Of a stretch of DNA of 64,000 bases, positions 34,072 to 43,400 are shown in pieces. The notes below the pieces were generated by a model. It ran no database searches. It was not told the DNA's origin and saw only the letters and a program-made list of their open reading frames with translations. The first letter of the stretch is position 1. Each line of letters starts with the position of its first letter. A program made the position numbers and the translations under genes. Source of the DNA: Ilex aquifolium (Eukaryota; Streptophyta; Magnoliopsida; Aquifoliales; Aquifoliaceae); NCBI GenBank assembly GCA_951799425.1, contig OX637393.1, positions 25,438,744 to 25,502,743 of the forward strand, written 5' to 3'.

Positions 34072-35881
34072 CTAACAAATGCAAGTGTATACAATAATCA
34101 ATAAGAGGCACAAGCAATTTGTTGAGGCAGAAAATCATCCTCAGGAAAAATCGCAAGGAACCACGCTGGTTTTACCACATCCTAATCCACTACTCTCAAT
34201 GTCAACATACAAGTACTCGAGACTTATACGTCAACCAATATCATGGTTAGAAGCTCATTTCCTTGCTATGTCTCTCCATCGAAAGTCCTTCTTCAATGTC
34301 TGGTGTAGCTTCACTTGAACCTTCCCGACGCATGGTTCGTTTAGGCCTCGAGTGATTAAGGCTATGCCAACAATCATCGGTATGCACACACTAATGGGTT
34401 TTTCAACCAACAAGTTCTTCAACACCAATTTGTGAGGTTGGGTAAAATCACTAGTGGTAGCATTTGCATCTAAGGGATCTAGGTTGTGGTGGAAGTTTTC
34501 AAGATAGATGAATGAATTTCTCTATTTGAAATCTCTCTATAGGCTCTAGATGCTTAACCTATATGTAGAGAAGGCTCTCCTTATTTATAGGTTCGGAATA
34601 AAGATAGTCTTAGTAAATAAAAAAACTCATATTCGTGAACGACCGCTCGATCGGTAGAAGGGCAGTCATAGGACGATTGTCGTTGGAGTGAAAACAACAT
34701 TTCAAACACGACTAAGACAGACACCGATCAAGTGACCATGACCATCACTCGAGTGACCATGAGACCGCCGGAGCGACCTCATAGAGCGAGCCTTGTGATG
34801 CCTTCCGTGAATTTTTCTCATTTGCTTTCCTAAGTCATAAATAGACCGCTCGAGTGAAGGCTAATGAGTCTAATAATAGACTGCTCTAGTGAAGGCTAAT
34901 GATTGGTTCCTACAGGTTCTTAAGCCTAAAACTTGTCCTCTTAATCACTAAAGGGTGTTTCTCAGTGAGGGGTCCGATTGTGACTCAAACTATGTTTTCA
35001 AAATACATAAATGGTTTAGAAAAAATTTTCTTTTAAAATCATCTAGGAGTTATAATCGGATCACTTCCAGTTCCATTTTCATCCTAATCATCCTAAGTTA
35101 AAATAACTAAGGGTTCATCTTAAATGTTTAGGTCATTACATTTGTCCTAAACATGAAAGTGCATACAGAGCTTGAATGATATAGTTTTAACGCTTGATCT
35201 CCTTCCTTCAATGATGCTTTCGGATCTTGAACTTGATAGCATCATGACCATGGAATAGGTTGAGATTTTACAATAGACTCCATGAAATTAGCCAATTACA
35301 AATATGATCTAACAATATACCTTTTTGGCAATTTTGAAAAAACACACAAGTTAGAAATTAAGATTACAACTCAAAACCATTGAATAAAAGAATTGTAAAC
35401 TAATCTCAACTCTCATGCATACGTCCTAATTCTCTAGGATCTATTTTCTTTTGATGAAGCTTAAAGATTGCAGTCCTACACACCACCACTCAAACCAAAA
35501 CCTCGTGAAAAGGATCATATGTTAGAGAAATACATAACATAATCACAAGTATGGAAAACACCAAGTTAAGCATATGACATAAGTATGTATATATCATGCA
35601 AGTACAAATATGTAACATGTTAGGAACTAACTTGCCCATTATCCTTGCGAACCTATTGATCTATCAATATAAAATAAATCAATTTCTATCCCTTAGTTGG
35701 TGTTCACAAGTAAAATAACAAGTGAAAAATAAACAAATAAAAATGTGTGTGACTTTATGCCAAGTTTGCAAATTTTACTCCCGTTAAGTATTTGAACAAA
35801 CTCGCCCTTCTATGTTCACATGCAACATATCTAACTTTGTCAAGAGTAAATCTCTCCAATTTCTCCCATATGTACTTAAAA
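33781..35881 (-). mobile_element. Probable 3' LTR of SIRE-like copia L
   Basis: The plus strand begins TGGAGACCAAGACAC and soon GAGAGGGGTGAATATG, the style of the start of the copia D LTR (GAGGAGGGGTGAATTAGG). It ends next to a purine tract (minus strand) at 35882. About 2.1 kb. A (GT)n microsatellite lies at 34029-34067. The canonical CA/TG ends are eroded, so the boundaries are estimates and no duplication was found. Confidence 0.5.
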
Positions 35882-35899
35882 TATTCTCCCCCTTTTTTT
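35882..35899 (-). other. Polypurine tract of copia L
   Basis: The minus strand reads GAAAAAAAGGGGGAGAATA, closely like the purine tract of SIRE-type copia elements and similar to that of D at 8933. It supports an LTR to the left and internal sequence to the right. Confidence 0.65.
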
Positions 35900-36373
35900 C
35901 ACAAATGACAACTCAATTACAGCATACAACAAGCACGGTACAGAATCAAGTTACATGCAACATATTCTTATCTTATTTGCTACAAATTTCTATCAAATGA
36001 CAACCTGTAACAATCATGACATAGAATCATAGTATAAGAAGAAGGTATGAATGTATTACAACTAGCCAAATCATGCAAGAAAACTAAGCAAGTGACAAAC
36101 AAGACATATAACTCAAAGTTAAATATAATTGTGTATCAATGAGCAAGACTAAGAGTACATCACAAAAAAAAAAAAAAGAGCTAACAAAAAAAAAAGACAG
36201 AGTAATTTAGTACAAGCCATGAATAAATATAAGAACACTCTCAAGCTCACATATGACCTACCCTAAGTCTCCAAAACCATAGCTCAAATGGTTGCATCAC
36301 CACTATCTCCTCCATCACATCAGGGCATCTCTAGATCTGAATCTGTGTCATCTAGCACTGGATTACCGATAAT

Positions 36374-36721
36374 CTACTTCCCCTTCAGCAACTTCCTAAG
36401 TCTCCCAACTATACGTGCAACTACTCCCATCACAGTCTGTTGGGTCTCCTCAATGTTCTCTATCCTACCATCAATCGCATCCAGCCTCTAAGAAGTAAGT
36501 CGATGATGCTCAACCATGGTGCGTTCAACCCTGGTCATCATATCAACAAGTGATGCCATCTGGGGTGCAAGGATCTCGAAACCTGACTCAGGTGGTGGTG
36601 TCCTAGACGTGCTAGTCTCAAGATGTACTAGTGGGCCTTACTCCTCAACCACTATAACATACTCAGCCTGAGCTTGACTCTGCTTCATCGAACTCTTGTT
36701 CAAGGCCCTCGGAACAATCTC
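36374..36721 (-). pseudogene. ORF3 C-terminal remnant of copia L
   Basis: The minus-strand frame reads EIVPRALNKSSMKQSQAQAE, a TSRTPPPESGFEILAP block, SLVDMMTRVERTMVEHHRL and RLDAIDGRIENIEETQQTV, then a basic end GRLRKLLKGK and a stop at 36374-36376. Two internal stops are present. The coiled-coil end resembles the tail of SIRE ORF3, and its place beside the purine tract matches ORF3 of element D. The upstream part is lost at about 36721. Confidence 0.65.
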
Positions 36722-37090
36722 GGGACCTCGTTCAACTAAAAGCTTTAGCTTGCAAAGCCTTACCACATAGAAGGTTTTAGACCTCCCTCTAGTCAAGATT
36801 TAACTTACGAACTCAAAACACTTGGAGAGTTTTAGAAACCTTAACAGAAAATAATCTTTGGACCCCGCTCAAATAAAAGTGTAGCCTACTTTAACACTTA
36901 ATGCTTTAAGAAACCAAGTTCGTCCCAGAGGACGGTCATCAGAATTTATCCTAACGAAATTTTGAAGACTCAAAACTAAAAAAAAAAAGAAAGAGATATT
37001 TTAATAAAAGGATGGTTGGTTACAAGGAACAAAATAAAGAACAAACAAAATAAAGGAGGCCCTAAATCTTTTACAGTCAGATCGGCCTCC
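36722..37090. other. Between copia L remnant and antisense ORF; no gene seen
   Basis: No coding potential. The left part probably belongs to the 3' region of a Tat element, since the antisense ORF begins to its right. An A-run lies near 36979. Confidence 0.4.
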
Positions 37091-37619
37091 TTAATCCTTT
37101 GCAACCAGATCAGGTTCCTTATCTACATCCCCGGCCTCTTCAACACCCTCCATCTCCTCAGCACCATCACGCTCCTTGTCTTCCACATGGATGATATCGA
37201 AATTGATATCCGGGAATTAGGCTGAGTCTTGAACTCGAAAGGCCTCATATCCACTCGAGTAGCACTGACCCATTGCAAGAAGATAGTCTTCCCCATCCTT
37301 GTACTTGGTCACTATTTTCTCTTCCCTAGCCACCATCTCATTCTCGTTCTCGCTAAGTGCTAGATTCAACGCATAAACCTTCTCCTCCAAATCCTTAGAG
37401 CGCTTCATCCCTTCAGTAGGGCTTTCCCAGATCTGGAAACTGATGACAAGGTATCTGCCACTTTCTTTGAGAGAGAATCTTTCTTTTTCATGACCTTTGC
37501 TAAAAAGGAATCCTTTTAGTAAGATCAGCCTTTAGAGAGGCCTCTGACTTACGAAGCTTAGAGATCAGAGCTCCTGAGGCCTGGTCGCCCACACTTAAAA
37601 AGGAGAGAAGCTCGGCCAA
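37091..37619 (-). pseudogene. Antisense coiled-coil ORF of a Tat element (upstream of LTR F)
   Basis: On the minus strand a reading from about 37619 shows LAELLSFLSVGDQASGALIS, then a coiled coil (KDLEEKVYALNLALSENENE, MVAREEKIVTKYKDGEDYLL), GYEAFRVQDSA, FPDINFDIIHVED and an acidic tail EEMEGVEEAGDVDKEPD with stop at 37091-37093. A splice acceptor-like TTTGCAG precedes it at 37620-37626. It has frameshifts and one stop before the tail. The same layout (coiled coil, conserved YP/FP-D segment, acidic tail) is found in the ORF at 39583-40212. It lies antisense and just before a purine tract and LTR, the place of the antisense ORF in Tat elements. Function unknown. Confidence 0.65.
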
Positions 37620-37690
37620 CTGCAAATATCACATAAAAATAGTTATTAAGCACGTAATAACAAAACAAAATGAAGCATGGGGATAAAAAT

Positions 37691-38414
37691 TGATGATACC
37701 TAAAATAAACCCTAAGCACGAGCTCAGAAAATTAGCCCAGCTCGGGAGGTCAGGTAAGATATGCAGAGCTCATCCAGCCATAGTCAGAGCTCGTCCAGCC
37801 ATAGTTGGAGCTCCCCCTAAGCGAAATGATATGGGAAGCGGTGAGGGGATAGCAAGATGAAAGCGAACACCTCCGAAGTAATAGCCAAGCTGAAATTAAG
37901 GCATAAAACCCTTAACCAACCAGGATCCTCGCTAAAGATTAAGGAGGATCCCACGATAGAAGGCAAAGATCTCGGGATAAAGCCTATTAAACCAGCCGTA
38001 TAGAGTTTAGGTAACTCCTCGATGGGGGAGAGTAAGGAGGAAAAAATCCCTTCATTATAGGAAGGAAAATCGGATTAGAGGTAAGCAAGAGGCTATAAGA
38101 GCAGGGTAAGCCTCCATTGAGAAGGGGATATATAGGCAATAGAGCCAAGAAGAACCCTAGTTTTCCTCCACACTACCTTGTAACACACCCAACGTAATCA
38201 ATAAGAAAAATAGGAGCAAGAGTCTTCATTGAAGAGTGAACTAGCCGAGCTCCCAGGCCGGTGAACCAATGTAATGTCATTGTGTTCATTTCCCTTTCCT
38301 CAATTTTCCTAAGCATCTACCAGTATTTTTGCATAAGCCTTGCAGCTCAGACACCACACTTGATTTCATGCACACCCATACCCTTTGCTCATCTTCAGTA
38401 GATTAACACCATCA
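37691..38414 (+). mobile_element. Tat-type LTR F (724 bp) with internal sequence on both sides
   Basis: It begins TGATGATACC, ends AACACCATCA and is preceded by a purine-rich tract (GAAGCATGGGGATAAAAAT, 37672-37690). Three bases after its end lies the primer site. The ends resemble those of the G LTR (TGATG...CATCA). A left-side purine tract marks a 3' LTR and a right-side primer site a 5' LTR, so it appears to serve both roles. The left boundary is inferred from end similarity only. Confidence 0.65.
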
Positions 38415-38417
38415 GTT

Positions 38418-38435
38418 TGGCGCCGTCTGTGGGAA
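38418..38435 (+). other. Primer-binding site of gypsy F
   Basis: TGGCGCCGTCTGTGGGAA begins with the TGG complementary to tRNA CCA and is identical to the site of element G (46342 to 46325, minus strand). I do not assign the tRNA species with certainty. Confidence 0.8.
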
Positions 38436-38476
38436 AGACAGTTTTTGTTACAAATATACTGATTTTTCAGTGATTG

Positions 38477-39462
38477 ATGGTCTCTACACGAAACATGAGA
38501 AAAAGTCAGATGAATCCCCCTAGGATGCAGAATCCCCAGGAGGTCACTAGTGGAAGGCAACCGGAAAACCTTCATGATTTTGTCCCCACTACTGAAGACG
38601 ACCCACCTATGGTGGATCCCCCCACTAACAATGAACTAGACGCCCTTCACCTGGTCAATCAACGTTTACTTCAACAAAATGAGGAGCTCTAGAAACTCTT
38701 ACAAGGTCCTCAGCAGACGCAACCAGCCCGGCGAGGCCCGAATGATCTTCCTCTTAGGGAACGACAATGCCTTGATCCCCTCAGGGAAGCGAACGAAGGA
38801 GGGGAAAACAGTCAAGCACCCCATCAGCCGCCTAGGAGGGGGATTAATGAAGAAGCACAAAGGCAGAACGAAGGGCTGGAGAGGAATGATTTCCTTCATT
38901 TCCAGCAGGAGAGGATGAAGCAATATTGGGAGCACCGCTTCAAGGACATACATCAAGAGCTCAGCCACATGAGAGAGGCAGTGAAGGTCAAAACTCCAGT
39001 GACAATGGATGCCCTGGTGTAACAAACTGAATCCCCATTCACTCCGGGGGTACTGCATTTCCCATTTCCTCCGAAGTACAGAGTACCTCAAATAGAGGTT
39101 TTTGATGGGACAAAAGACCCCGTGGATCACCTCAACACCTACAAAAACCAAATGGAGCTGCACGGGTACTAGGATCCTGTGCGGTGTAGGGCCTTCGCCA
39201 TCACCCTGAAGGGATCAGCCTTAGCATGGTTCAGTAGGCTCCCCCCCAGCTTTGATCTCTTCTTTCAAAGAACTCTCCATTTCCTTTGTGTCTCACTTCA
39301 TCGGAGCTCGGATCTATAGGAAGCCGAGCTATTATTTATTAAATATAAAGCAAAGGCCTGATGAGAACCTGCGATCTTATATACAGAGGTTCAATTCAGA
39401 ATCTCTGAAGGTAGATATCCCTGACGAAAAATTTGTCATTACTGCTTTCATTGCAGGATTAA
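38477..39462 (+). pseudogene. Gag of Tat-type gypsy F, broken and truncated
   Basis: It starts at the ATG at 38477 (MVSTRNMRKSQMNPPRMQ). The gag core follows in changed frames: KYRVPQIEVFDGTKDPVDHL, CRAFAITLKGSALAWFSRL, SISFVSHFIGARIYRKPSYY and KQRPDENLRSYIQRFN, as in the gag of element G, but diverged. At least two frameshifts and several stops break it. The match ends at about AFIAGL (39462), where sequence of the antisense ORF of element G begins. Protease and the rest of pol are absent. Confidence 0.85.
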
Positions 39463-40212
39463 TGCCCTGGGTACGGAAGGAATTGCCCGCAACTTTTTGG
39501 AAGGCTTGGGTCAGGTAAGGGTCAGTTTCCTCCCTTTCTCCAGTTCTTTCTAAAGTTTCTCCTGACTTTTATCTTTCTTCAGGCTTGTACTGCATCCATG
39601 TGTTTACTTGCAAGGACTTTCAGTCACCATCAGATGAAGCAAGATCGTGATGCTATGCAGAATGAGCTCCTTGCAGCTCGGGTGAGAATTGCTGAGTTTG
39701 AAGCTGCTAGCAGGGGTTCTCAGGCTGAGCTTGTGGCATCCTGTGAGAAGGCGACCGGGCTCGAGGTTGAGCTTAAGGAGGCTCGTGAGAAGATAGCTGA
39801 TCTTGAATCTGAGCTTTCGACGACCCGTGAGAGGGACGTGCTCAAAGAGGCTGAGCTTGTGAAGACCCGCGAGAGGGCCATGCTCAGTGAGGCTGAGCTT
39901 AAGAAGACCCGTGAGAGGGCCATGCTCAGAGAGGCTGCCGCGGAGGCAGAGGTGAAGGCAGCTCATGATAGAGCTTTGCAGGCTGAGGAGAGGGCTGTCA
40001 CAACTGAGAGAGATTTGATGAATGGCCTTGTAGATGCCTTTATTGATGGTTACGATGAGCTTCGGGGGAAGATCTCAGTCGCCTATCCTGGTGTTGACGT
40101 CTCAGGCTTCATGCCAACCGAGGCGCCTGATAATGGTGATGGAGGCTCTGACCAGGCTGAGGACAATGAGGAAGGTGACGAGGAGGAGGAGGACGACCAT
40201 GAGAGTAGCTAG
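39463..40212 (+). CDS. Antisense coiled-coil ORF of Tat element G, spliced
   Basis: This plus-strand ORF lies beyond and antisense to the minus-strand pol of G, the position of the antisense ORF in Tat elements. The main exon (39583-40212) encodes about 200 residues: a long coiled coil rich in Glu, Ala, Arg and Lys (repeats of AELKKTRERAML type), then DGYDELRGKISVAYPGVDV and an acidic tail EEGDEEEEDDHESS. An intron with good borders (CAG|GTAAGG at 39515, TTTCTTCAG at 39582; 68 bp) joins it to a short upstream exon that is cut at about 39463 by gypsy F. The 5' exons are missing, so it is a truncated gene, but the last exon is open throughout. Cellular function is unknown. Confidence 0.7.
   Translation, partial: CPGYGRNCPQLFGRLGSGKGQFPPFLQFFLKFLLTFIFLQACTASMCLLARTFSHHQMKQDRDAMQNELLAARVRIAEFEAASRGSQAELVASCEKATGLEVELKEAREKIADLESELSTTRERDVLKEAELVKTRERAMLSEAELKKTRERAMLREAAAEAEVKAAHDRALQAEERAVTTERDLMNGLVDAFIDGYDELRGKISVAYPGVDVSGFMPTEAPDNGDGGSDQAEDNEEGDEEEEDDHESS
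39515..39582 (+). other. Putative 68-bp intron in the antisense ORF
   Basis: It has GTAAGG at the donor, a pyrimidine-rich stretch before TTCAG at the acceptor, and a possible branch sequence CTGAC near 39562. Removing it leaves a continuous open frame (GLGQACTASM). Confidence 0.6.
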
Positions 40213-40459
40213 AGTATTGGGGACTTTTGATTTTCCTTTTTTTTTTTTTTTTTAGGAAAGACGGTTCATAACCTTGTTTTTGTACTCCTTTGAAATTAAA
40301 TGAAATATGCATTTGGAGTAAAATGTAGAGTTTTATTCATTCATTGCAATACTGGGTGGTAACCCCAAAAGTACACTGAATGTTGGGTAATAATCCCCAA
40401 AAAAGGTAGAAAATAAAACCAAGTCCCCACTGTCTATTACTTTTAACTCTCTCAAGGTG

Positions 40460-43400
40460 TCATTGGTAGTATCTCTTCAAGTGTTCAGCATTCCACGGAT
40501 GGAGTAAGGCCTTTCCTTCAAAGTTCTGGATCTTGTAGGTGTCTGGCCTCACTACCTCTGTTATGAGGTAAGGTCCTTCCCAATTTGGTCCCAGTTTCCC
40601 TTCGCGTGCATCCTTTGTGGCGAGGATCACTTTTTTGAGGACCAGGTCCCCTGGTTGGAAGGAGCGAGGCTTCACCCTCGAATTGTAATACTTCGCCATG
40701 CGTCTTTTGTACTCTGCGTTGCGGACTGTAGCCATCTCCCTTGCCTCCTCCACTAAGTCGAGGTTCATGCGGAGTCCTTCTTCGTTGGTGATGGGGTTGT
40801 GGTGTTGGACCCTTAGAGAGTGTACTCCTATCTCCACTGGGATGACTGCCTCAGTTCCAAAAGCGAGGGAGAAAGGGGTCTCCCCAGTAGGAGTTCTTGG
40901 CGTGGTTCAATAAGCCCACAATACACCTGGTAGCTCGTTGACCCAAAGACCCTTCGCTCTTTCGAGCCTTGTCTTTAAGTTACGTAGCACCGTTCTCACC
41001 ATGACCTCTGCTTGTCCATTTGCCTGCGGGTGTGCTGGGCTGGAGTGAGGTTATTTTATCTGAAGGTCGGAGCAAAAAGAGTTGAGTAGTTTATTGTCGA
41101 ATTGCTTCGCATTGTCACTGATGATGGCGTGAGGTATCCCGAAGCGGCAGACTAGGTTCTTCCAGATGAAGTCTTTCACCTTTGCATCTGTTATTTTTGC
41201 TAAGGGTTCAGCTTCTGCCCACTTGGTGAAGTAGTCGATTGCCACCACCACGAATTTGCACTGTCCTTTGCTGAGAGGTAAAGGGCCTAGGATATCAATC
41301 CCCCATCTGGAGAAAGGCCATGGACTTGTGATAGTTGTTAGCTCCTCCGGTGGTTGCCTAGATACAGTTACAAAGCGTTGGCATTTGTCGCACTTTTTGG
41401 TGAACTCTTGGGCATCCCTTGCCATGGAAGGCCAGAAGTAGCCTTGTCTGAGTGCCTTGTGGGCAAGGGAACACCCTCCAGAGTGGTTCCCGCAGATCCC
41501 TTCATGAATCTCTCGCAGGGCATATTGGGCTTCTTCTAGTGCAAGGCACCGTAGCAAAGGCAAGGAATAGCCTTTCTTATATAAGGTATCCTGCAGGATG
41601 GTGAACTTGGAGGCTCTCATCCTTAGCTTCATGGCCTCTAACGGATCATTTGGTAGTACACCTTCTTGGAGGTATGCCCTTATTGGGGTCATCCAACTCA
41701 ACTCGATTGATGCAAAGTTGACATTTGTGGTCCCTATGTCCAACTTGCTTGGCTCGAGTTGGTGACCAATGAATGCTGGTTCCCCTTGTGAGGCTTGCAA
41801 GGTTGAGGCGAGCCTTGCAAGTGCATCAGCCGCTATGTTGTCTTCTCTGGGGATATGGCGAATCTGGAAGTAGTGGAACTTTGTCGTTAAACTTTTCGCC
41901 ATAGCAAGGTACTCCTGCATTCTTGCTCCCTTTGCTTCGAACTCGCCTTTCACTTGGTTAACTACCAGCTGGGAGTCACTGTATGTGGCAAGATGTTGGG
42001 CTTCCATTTCGGCTGCCAACCTTAATCCAGAGAGGAGGGCTTCGTATTCCGCCTCATTGTTGGAGGCAAGAAAGTGAAGCTTTACCGCATACTTGAGAGT
42101 GGTGCCATCTGGGCTGATCAAGACTAGGCCTGCTCCTCCTTCTTCGTTGGTTGAGGAGTCATCGACGTAGAGTTTCCAAAGTGATGGAGAAGGCTGCTCA
42201 GGGGTTTCTGGAAGAGGTAAGTCCATAGGGCGAGTTGCCTAGGGACCAGATTGGGATCCAGAAGGAGTCTGGATGCCAGAGGGAGCTTCCTGGGTGCCAG
42301 TCTGGGCATCAGAGGGGGTCTGGGCACCTGAGGGACTTGCTTGGGCGCCATCAGGGGTGGCTGAGGAGGCCTGGACGCCTGAGGGCCTTGCCTGGGCGCC
42401 ATCAGGGGTGGCTAAAGAGGCCTGGGCGCCTGAGGGCCTTGCCTGGGCACCATCAAGGGTGGCTGAAGAGGCCTGGGCGCCTGAGGGCCTTGCCTGGGCG
42501 CCATCAAGGGTGGCTGAGGAGGCCTGGGCGCTATCAGGGGTGCATGAAGAGGCCTGGGCGCCATCAGGGGTGTCTGAGCGAGTCTCCTCCTTTGTTGGTG
42601 TAAGCTCGGCAACGAAATCTGCCAACACTTGTGCTTTGATGGCTGCTCTTGGTTGATACTGGATGTCAAACTCCCCCAATTCTACTGCCCACTTAAGCAG
42701 TCTTCCAGATACGTCAGGCTTTCCCAGAATTCTCTTCAGAGGCTGGTCTGTGACTACAATGATACCGTGACTCTGAAAGTAGTGTCGTAGGCGCCTTGCT
42801 GCTGAGATCAGGGCGAGCGCTAGTTTCTCAAGTTCAGAATATCTGACTTCTGCCCCCCTATATGCTCTGCTCACATAATAGACTGGTCTCTGCACTCCAT
42901 CGCTGTTCTTGATAAGAACTGAGCTCACTGCCGACGAGGAGGCGGACAAGTACAAATACAAGGCTTCTCCTGGAGTGGCATGTGAAAGGAGGGGTGGTGC
43001 AGCTAAGTAGGCCTTGAGCCTCTGGAAGGCTTCCTCTGCTTCAGGTCCTCACTCAAAGGCCTTTCTGAGTATCTTGAAGAAGGGCAGACACTTGTCTGCA
43101 GACTTGGAGACGAATCTGTTAAGTGCTGCAATTCTTCCATTGAGGCGTTGGAGCTCCTTGGTTGAGGATGGCGACTTAATGTCAAGGATTGCCTTGATCT
43201 TGTCAGGGTTCGCCTCAATTCCCCTTTGGTTGACCATAAAACCTAAGAACTTCCCTGACCCTACGCCGAAGGCGCACTTCTCAGGATTCAGCTTCATGTG
43301 GTATAATCGTAGGACGTTGAAGATCTCTTGGAGATGGTCAACGTGGTCTGCTGCGGCAAGACTCTTCACCAACATGTCGTCAACGTAGACTTCCATCGTT

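Noticed and set aside
39598..40212. Coiled-coil ORF as a host gene
   Set aside because: Its place antisense and just beyond Tat pol, the similar ORF beside LTR F, and the truncated 5' side make a transposon-borne ORF more likely.
42235..42656. Plus-strand ORFs of 122 and 127 residues rich in Trp, Ala and Pro
   Set aside because: They are shadows of the in-frame linker repeat of the G polyprotein on the other strand.
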